A stretch of DNA of 64,000 nt, from positions 310,001-374,000 of the forward strand of contig NZ_QOLA01000001.1 of assembly GCF_003324565.1 (NCBI RefSeq), given 5' to 3'. This document shows positions 59,842 through 64,000 of this stretch, one piece after another. The DNA comes from Streptomyces sp. SDr-06 (GTDB lineage: Bacteria > Actinomycetota > Actinomycetes > Streptomycetales > Streptomycetaceae). Every line of letters starts with the position of its first letter. Position 1 is the first letter of the stretch. Under the pieces are notes generated by a model that saw only the letters and a list, made by a program, of their open reading frames with translations, was not told where the DNA came from and did no database searches. The position numbers were made by a program, and so were the translations under genes.

Positions 59842-61221
59842 CTATTCGGCGGGCCTGATGTTCTGGTTGGCGTGGAAGAGGTTGTGCGGGTCGTACAGCC
59901 GCTTGATGGTGGCGAGCCGGTCGTAGTGGTCGCGGTAGGTGGCCTTCACCCGGTCCTGGCCCTCGCCCTCACCGATGAAGTTCACATACGCGCCGCCCAT
60001 GGAGTGGGGGTGCAACTCCTCCCAGTAGTCCACGCACCACTGCCGGACGAGTTCCGCGTTGGCGGGATCGGGGTCGACGCCGCCGATGACTCCGGACCAG
60101 ATGGCGTCCCGGTAGGCCCAGGCCGTGTCCTTCTGGGCCACCCGGTGGGCGGCGCCGTCGACCGGGTAGAGGTGCATCGTCGACAGGTTGGTGGGCAGTC
60201 CTTCCGCGTACTTGGCGTGCACGTCGATGGCGCCGTCCGTGATCCGGTCGAAGAAGTCCCCTCGCCAGTACCACTGCAGGCCCTTGGGGATCAGCTCGTC
60301 GAACATGCCCTGCAGCATCGGGTACGGCATCGGTGCCGTGAAGTGGAAGGTCGGCGGGCCCGCCTCGTCGACCGTCGCCAAGGTCTTCTCCGCGACGTCC
60401 GGATCACCCGTCCAGCACCACACCACACCGCACATCTTGTGCCCGTGGATCTCCTCGGGGAACGGGGGCGCCGGTGGCACGACGATCTCGGCGAAGAACC
60501 CGTTCAGGTCGTGCGGCGCCTGGGGCAGGAAGTCGCGGTACCAGCGCAGTACGTCTCCGATGCGGTCGAGGGTCCACAGGGTCACCCCGAGCACCACGGT
60601 GTGCACGGGGTGCAGGCGGAAGGTGAAGGAGGTGACGACGCCGAAGTTGCCGCCGCCGCCCCGCAGGGCCCAGAACAGGTCCGGATTGTCGCGCTCGGTG
60701 GCGGTGACGAAACTGCCGTCCGCCAGGACGACGTCGGCGGCCAGCAGGTTGTCCACGGTCAGGCCGTACTTGCGGGTCAGATGGCCGTGCCCGCCGCCGA
60801 GGGTGAGACCCCCGACCCCCGTGGTCGACATGATGCCGGCCGGGGTGGCCAGGCCGAACCCGTGGGCCGCGTGATCGAGGTCCGCGAGGGTGCTTCCGCC
60901 GCCCACCTGGGCGGTCTCGGTCACCGGGTCGACCCGGGCCCACCGCATCGGTGACAGATCGAGGGTGACGCCGTCGTCCACCAGGCACAGACCTCCGCCG
61001 CTGTGCCCGCCGCCGCGTACCGCCAGTTCGAGGCCGTGGTCCCTGACGAAGTCGACCGCGTCGATGACATCGGCCGCGTCCGCGCACCGCACGACGGCGG
61101 CCGGTCGCCGATCGATCATCGCGTTGTAGATCGTGCGGGCCCCGTCGTACTCGGGGTCCTTCGGGCCGATGACCGGGCCGCGCAGCACGGTCCGCATCGC
61201 CTCCAGCGTCGTGCCGTCCAT
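59842..61221 (-). CDS. BBE-type FAD-linked oxidoreductase
   Basis: A 459-residue flavoenzyme. The FAD domain has VRGGGHSGGGLCLVDDGVT, whose His is the usual 8alpha covalent attachment site, and TGVGGLTLGGGHGHLTRKYG, WALRGGGGNFGVVTSF. The Cys for a second covalent bond is absent (GGHGH in its place), so a single bond is expected. The C-terminal BBE motif YDPHNLFHANQNI is present. Family members oxidise sugars or alkaloid-like and polyketide substrates. ATG 61221 follows GAGGAG. Confidence 0.92.
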   Translation of the reverse strand: MDGTTLEAMRTVLRGPVIGPKDPEYDGARTIYNAMIDRRPAAVVRCADAADVIDAVDFVRDHGLELAVRGGGHSGGGLCLVDDGVTLDLSPMRWARVDPVTETAQVGGGSTLADLDHAAHGFGLATPAGIMSTTGVGGLTLGGGHGHLTRKYGLTVDNLLAADVVLADGSFVTATERDNPDLFWALRGGGGNFGVVTSFTFRLHPVHTVVLGVTLWTLDRIGDVLRWYRDFLPQAPHDLNGFFAEIVVPPAPPFPEEIHGHKMCGVVWCWTGDPDVAEKTLATVDEAGPPTFHFTAPMPYPMLQGMFDELIPKGLQWYWRGDFFDRITDGAIDVHAKYAEGLPTNLSTMHLYPVDGAAHRVAQKDTAWAYRDAIWSGVIGGVDPDPANAELVRQWCVDYWEELHPHSMGGAYVNFIGEGEGQDRVKATYRDHYDRLATIKRLYDPHNLFHANQNIRPAE

Positions 61222-61687
61222 GACGATCTCCTCGCGGAGCGCGGCTTGAACCGTGTCCCGCCCGGCACTTCCCCTGCTGGGCCGCCGGTGGCAGCGCACG
61301 CTCGCCGGTGCCCCGGCCTCCGCACGGGCCACCGGCGCGGTCGGAGGCCACAGGGCTGACCCCTCCAGCGTCCCGCCGCACCGGCCGCCCCGCAATCGGT
61401 GGCTCCGCTCTCCCCACCGCATGCCGGTGCGAGCGTCCGCGCTGTACGGGTCCGGCCACATGGGGTGAGCACCCATGGGGGCTCCGGAGCGCGTGTGGTT
61501 CTCCCCCGCGCCTCGCTCAGGAAGCGCCCTCACCAGACGGCGGAGCGTGTCCGCAGGCTCCCTCGCCGCCGACCACCGCGCGTATCCCCAGGGCCCCGAC
61601 TCGCCGTCCACCACCTCCGGGCCGCCCACCACGGTGGTACGTGCCGGGGGACATGGGAGCGACGACAGGTGACGACCTGACGAAGCG
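61222..61687. other. Gene-poor interval
   Basis: About 466 bases between the oxidase start and the 3' end of the secreted-protein gene on the same strand. All open frames here are Arg/Pro-rich with no domain or ribosome site. The promoter of the oxidase should lie near 61230-61300. Nothing else is seen. Confidence 0.4.
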
Positions 61688-62314
61688 TCAGCGAACGATC
61701 TGATCCCCGTCCGGCACGTCCTGAACGGTCACGATGTGTTGGACGCGTCCGAGGCCGTCGGCCACGGCACGGGCGATCCCGTCGAAGTCCTGACCGGTCG
61801 GCACCGGGACCCGCCCCCCCTCGCCATAACCCTCGATCGCCTTGGTGAAGTAGCTCGGGTGCCAGGCGCCGACGGCCCCCTTGACCTCGATCGCGGTCAC
61901 CGGCCGACCGCCGACGAGGGCCCTGAGGGCCGGCAGTATGGCGTCCGACCGGAGCTCGCCGGGCACCTGGAACAGGCTGGCGTGCGCGCCCACCAGGCCG
62001 CCGCCGCGCAGCCGTACGGTCACGGTCAAACAGCTGGTGACGCTCGGGTACGTGATCACACCGCCCGGGGCCACCTCCTTGACCTGCCCCTCCGAGACCG
62101 TAGCCGCGAGCGGAGCCTTCGGCCCGCGCCCGACACCCGCTGCCGTCACCCCGTACCCGTCCTTCACCGGCTCGTGCGTCCGCGCCTGAGCCGGGGAACC
62201 GGCCCCGATCTGCACGGCGACCAGCGCGACCGGAAGCACCAGGGCGCCCGCCGCGACGGCCCTCCATGCCGTGGACCGGCCGGGGGCGGACTGAGGGCGC
62301 TGCGGGAAGGACAC
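61688..62314 (-). CDS. Secreted protein with CheD/CNF1-like Cys-His pair, possible deamidase
   Basis: A 208-residue protein from GTG 62314 (GGAG at 7 bases) with a signal peptide (STAWRAVAAGALVLPVALVA, cut near AQA). The mature part has VTSCLTVTVRLRGGGLVGAH with Cys95 and His111, 16 residues apart. CheD and CNF1-type glutamine deamidases use a Cys and His separated by a near-identical distance on neighbouring strands. HASLFQVPGELRSDAILPAL and AIEVKGAVGAWHPSYFTKAI complete the core. This is an inferred similarity; a different fold is possible. Confidence 0.6.
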   Translation of the reverse strand: MSFPQRPQSAPGRSTAWRAVAAGALVLPVALVAVQIGAGSPAQARTHEPVKDGYGVTAAGVGRGPKAPLAATVSEGQVKEVAPGGVITYPSVTSCLTVTVRLRGGGLVGAHASLFQVPGELRSDAILPALRALVGGRPVTAIEVKGAVGAWHPSYFTKAIEGYGEGGRVPVPTGQDFDGIARAVADGLGRVQHIVTVQDVPDGDQIVR

Positions 62315-62738
62315 GTGGACTCCTGGCTGGTGAAACGGGGCCCGGCCGCGCCTGTCCGGCGGCCGGAGGTCGGCCGCCAACTGTACGCAGGGGCCGGGGG
62401 TGGCCGTGCGGGTGAGCCCCCATGGTGCGGGCGACGGCGCGCCTCCCGACGTGCTCCGGTCGTTGGTGGCGCGTCCGGGGTGGAGGGGTTCGCCTCGCCG
62501 TACTTCTGCCACCGCCAACTGGCTGAACTCGGCCTGGCCCACGTAGAGTTCGGCGTTCGCGGCGTTCACCCGAATCACCCACTGCCTCCGGCTCACCGAG
62601 GAGACCCGGCGTCATGCCACGCAGCTGCGGGAGGTCATCGGTCCGGCCTCTGTGGAGGCCCCGGTGCCATCCCGCGGGCCGACGCCCGCGCTCCACCGAA
62701 CCGAACGCCGCTCGCGGCTCACAGAAGAGGGTTTCCCC
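62315..62738. other. Divergent intergenic region with a possible gene remnant
   Basis: Between the secreted protein (minus) and the dienelactone hydrolase (plus). In the frame of the latter, about 62546-62660 encodes HCLRLTEETRRHATQLREVI, resembling the C-terminal helix of DinB/DUF664 mycothiol transferases. An in-frame stop precedes it and no N-terminal part is found, so at most it is a fragment. Confidence 0.25.
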
Positions 62739-63476
62739 ATGTCCGATGTCCCCGCGATGTCCGCCACTCCCGTCGAGTACCGCCATGGTTCGTCCGTGTT
62801 CGAGGGGCTCCTGCTGCGCGGCGAGGGCCCGCCCGGTCCCGCGCCCACGGTGCTGGTGTTCCCCGGCATGGAGGGCCGCACCGGCGGCATGGTGGACCTC
62901 GCCAAGGAGGTGGTGCCCTGGGGGTACCAGGCGTTCGCCGTGGACCTGTACGGGAAGGGTGTCTCCGGCTCCACCCCGGCCGAACTGCGTTCCCTCATGC
63001 AGCCGTTGATGGACGACCGTGCGCTGCTGGCGGAGCGCCTGGCAGCCGTGGTGGCCGCCGTGGCCGCCCTGCCGGAGGTGGACGCGTCGAGGATCGCGGC
63101 CGCGGGATTCTGCTTCGGCGGCCTGTGCGTGCTCGACCTGGCGCGGGCCGGTGCCCCCGTCACCGGCGTGGCGAGCTTCCACGGCGTACTGACGCCGCCG
63201 CCCGCGCCGTCCGGGCGGCGGATCGACTGCAAGGTCGCCGTCTTCCACGGCTGGGACGACCCCTTCGCGCGTCCGGACGACGTCACCGCGCTGGCCGCCG
63301 AGCTCACGTCCGCGGGCGCCGACTGGCAGCTCCTGGCGTTCGGCGGCACCGCACACGGCTTCATGGCGCCGACGGCGAACCTGCCCGCACTCGGCGTGAT
63401 GTACGACGCCGTCGCCGCCCGGCGCTCCTGGGCCGCGGCGAAGGCCTTCCTCGCGGAGTGCCTGCCAGAGGCGTGA
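62739..63476 (+). CDS. Dienelactone hydrolase family protein
   Basis: A 245-residue alpha/beta hydrolase. The nucleophile is Cys in AAGFCFGGLCVLDL, as in dienelactone hydrolases, with Asp in FHGWDDPFARP and His in FGGTAHGFMAP. PTVLVFPGMEGRTGGMVDLA carries the oxyanion region. Members open dienelactones in chloroaromatic breakdown or hydrolyse other esters. ATG 62739 follows GAAGAGGG; ATG 62757 is possible. Confidence 0.9.
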   Translation: MSDVPAMSATPVEYRHGSSVFEGLLLRGEGPPGPAPTVLVFPGMEGRTGGMVDLAKEVVPWGYQAFAVDLYGKGVSGSTPAELRSLMQPLMDDRALLAERLAAVVAAVAALPEVDASRIAAAGFCFGGLCVLDLARAGAPVTGVASFHGVLTPPPAPSGRRIDCKVAVFHGWDDPFARPDDVTALAAELTSAGADWQLLAFGGTAHGFMAPTANLPALGVMYDAVAARRSWAAAKAFLAECLPEA

Positions 63477-63486
63477 GAGACCGACG

Positions 63487-63524
63487 GCGGCCGCGACGCC
63501 CACCTGTCCGGGCATCGCGGCCGC
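63487..63524. terminator. Hairpin terminator between convergent genes
   Basis: GCGGCCGCGA (63487-63496) pairs with TCGCGGCCGC (63515-63524), with an inner GCCC/GGGC after one mismatch. It lies 10 bases after the dienelactone hydrolase stop and before the convergent epimerase end. Confidence 0.8.
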
Positions 63525-63549
63525 GCCGCGGTCAGGAGGTCCTGACCGG

Positions 63550-64000
63550 TCAGGACTCCGCGGGTGTGATCATCGAGGCGAGCACGGTGTGCAGGTCCTC
63601 TCCCGGCTGGGGCCGCAGCGCTCCCGCGAGTCGGTCCGCGCGGTAGTGCCACCGGTGGTCGAGGTCCGGATGCACCGCGTCGTCGAAGGTGACGACGCTG
63701 TCGCTGCCGAGCAGGGTCACCAGGGCGGCCGTCAGGTCGGACCAGGCGACGTGTCCGCTCACCGCGTTCGCCACGCCGTGGACCGGCGCGTCGAGGCAGG
63801 AGACCACGGCCCGGGCCAGCGCGGCAGCGTGCACCCAGGGCGCCCCGTACCAGTCGTGCCCGTCCGTGCCGGACGCGGGCAGGCTGATGGGGCGGCCCGC
63901 CCGCGCGGCCTGGTACAGCAACCCGGTGGCCCCCCAGCGCAGCTGGTCGCGCAGCCGGTCGTGGGCGCCCCACACGATGGGCGAGCGCACGGCGCTCGCG
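63550..64000 (-). CDS. NAD-dependent epimerase/dehydratase-like protein (N-terminus outside window)
   Basis: The frame is open to the right edge, so about 149 C-terminal residues are seen. SASAVRSPIVWGAHDRLRDQ corresponds to the substrate-loop region of extended short-chain dehydrogenases (typical R-P-x-x-V-Y/W-G), and YGAPWVHAAALARAVVSCLD with HGVANAVSGHVAWSDLTAAL is the usual downstream VHVDDxAxA part. The Rossmann motif and active-site YxxxK lie beyond the edge. The GTG at 63990 is an internal codon, not a start. Confidence 0.8.
   Translation of the reverse strand, partial: ASAVRSPIVWGAHDRLRDQLRWGATGLLYQAARAGRPISLPASGTDGHDWYGAPWVHAAALARAVVSCLDAPVHGVANAVSGHVAWSDLTAALVTLLGSDSVVTFDDAVHPDLDHRWHYRADRLAGALRPQPGEDLHTVLASMITPAES

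Noticed and set aside
63539-63556. Palindrome GTCCTGACCGGTCAGGAC at the end of the epimerase gene
   Set aside because: It overlaps a stop codon between convergent genes next to a clear terminator; a regulatory role is unlikely.
63988-63990. GTG as start of the epimerase-like gene
   Set aside because: Codons upstream to the edge remain open and continue the conserved substrate-loop sequence, so the true start is outside the window.
1-64000. tRNA, rRNA, insertion sequence, prophage or integrase signatures
   Set aside because: No sequence with T-loop/anticodon pattern, rRNA core strings, transposase DDE or integrase motifs was noticed by eye; a tRNAscan or Rfam run would be decisive.
1-64000. 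A large biosynthetic cluster (PKS/NRPS)
   Set aside because: P450s, FAD oxidase and methyltransferases are present but scattered, and no PKS, NRPS, terpene synthase or precursor gene accompanies them.

Overview
The window is chromosomal DNA of a filamentous actinomycete, almost certainly Streptomyces. The sequence is very GC-rich with extreme third-position GC, GTG starts are common, and there is a chaplin (the hydrophobic surface proteins of aerial hyphae). The gene families (LytR-CpsA-Psr protein, TerD, CYP105-like P450 with 3Fe-4S ferredoxin, mycothiol-dependent isomerase family, TetR/MerR/GATase-AraC regulators, many Sec, Tat and lipoprotein signals) are those of a soil streptomycete. About 66 protein genes are called, both edge genes are cut by the window, and no rRNA, tRNA, transposase or CRISPR array was seen. 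The content looks like chromosome-arm accessory and housekeeping genes, not one large biosynthetic cluster.

0-14 kb: a cut membrane protein, a short chaplin, an orphan LanC-like cyclase divergent from an ABC exporter whose promoter has MerR-type 19-bp spacing, a TetR/DUF4345 pair, an exported esterase, an aldo/keto reductase, a secreted cyclophilin, an SH3 protein, a DUF2867 gene behind a perfect palindrome, a methyltransferase/TetR pair sharing twin operators, an amidohydrolase and a MerR regulator. 14-20.8 kb: a Tat-exported metallophosphoesterase, a DUF1269 protein, a secreted PAF-acetylhydrolase-like enzyme, then an AlaRS catalytic-domain paralogue preceded by a 22-codon alanine-rich leader ORF and mutually exclusive hairpins, and a YciO/Sua5-type protein.

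20.8-25.3 kb: two P450-ferredoxin operons, each divergent from its own TetR gene with a dyad between them. 25.5-29 kb: a surface protein and a probable metal-handling operon (DUF6153, Met/His-rich DUF305 lipoprotein, DUF318 permease with a His-rich tail) with a hairpin and heptamer repeats inside it. 29-43 kb: an RpiR regulator beside an AT-rich intergenic region, a saccharopine-dehydrogenase-like protein divergent from a GATase-AraC regulator, small secreted proteins, a GNAT, a mycothiol-dependent isomerase-family protein, a membrane PP2C phosphatase, a methyltransferase, a thioredoxin-fold protein without its redox cysteines, two lipoproteins, a frameshifted phosphodiesterase and a secreted scabin-like ADP-ribosyltransferase.

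43-53 kb: a cupin, a class A beta-lactamase, a DUF4956-VTC operon followed by a secreted trypsin-like protease, and an envelope electron-transfer operon (ferric-reductase-like protein, FMN-binding protein, ApbE flavin transferase) divergent from an OmpR-type two-component system; direct repeats in the shared promoter suggest that system controls the operon. 53-64 kb: an LCP ligase, two small proteins and TerD linked by three TTGCGCAA sites, a GH5 glycosidase, a lipase-maturation-factor homologue, a BBE-type FAD oxidase, a secreted protein with a Cys/His pair like CheD/CNF1 deamidases, a dienelactone hydrolase and a cut epimerase.

The strongest leads for something undescribed are the alanine-leader/AlaRS-paralogue attenuation unit, the secreted deamidase-like protein, the secreted ADP-ribosyltransferase with a changed catalytic motif, the shared TTGCGCAA sites and the metal operon with its heptamer array.
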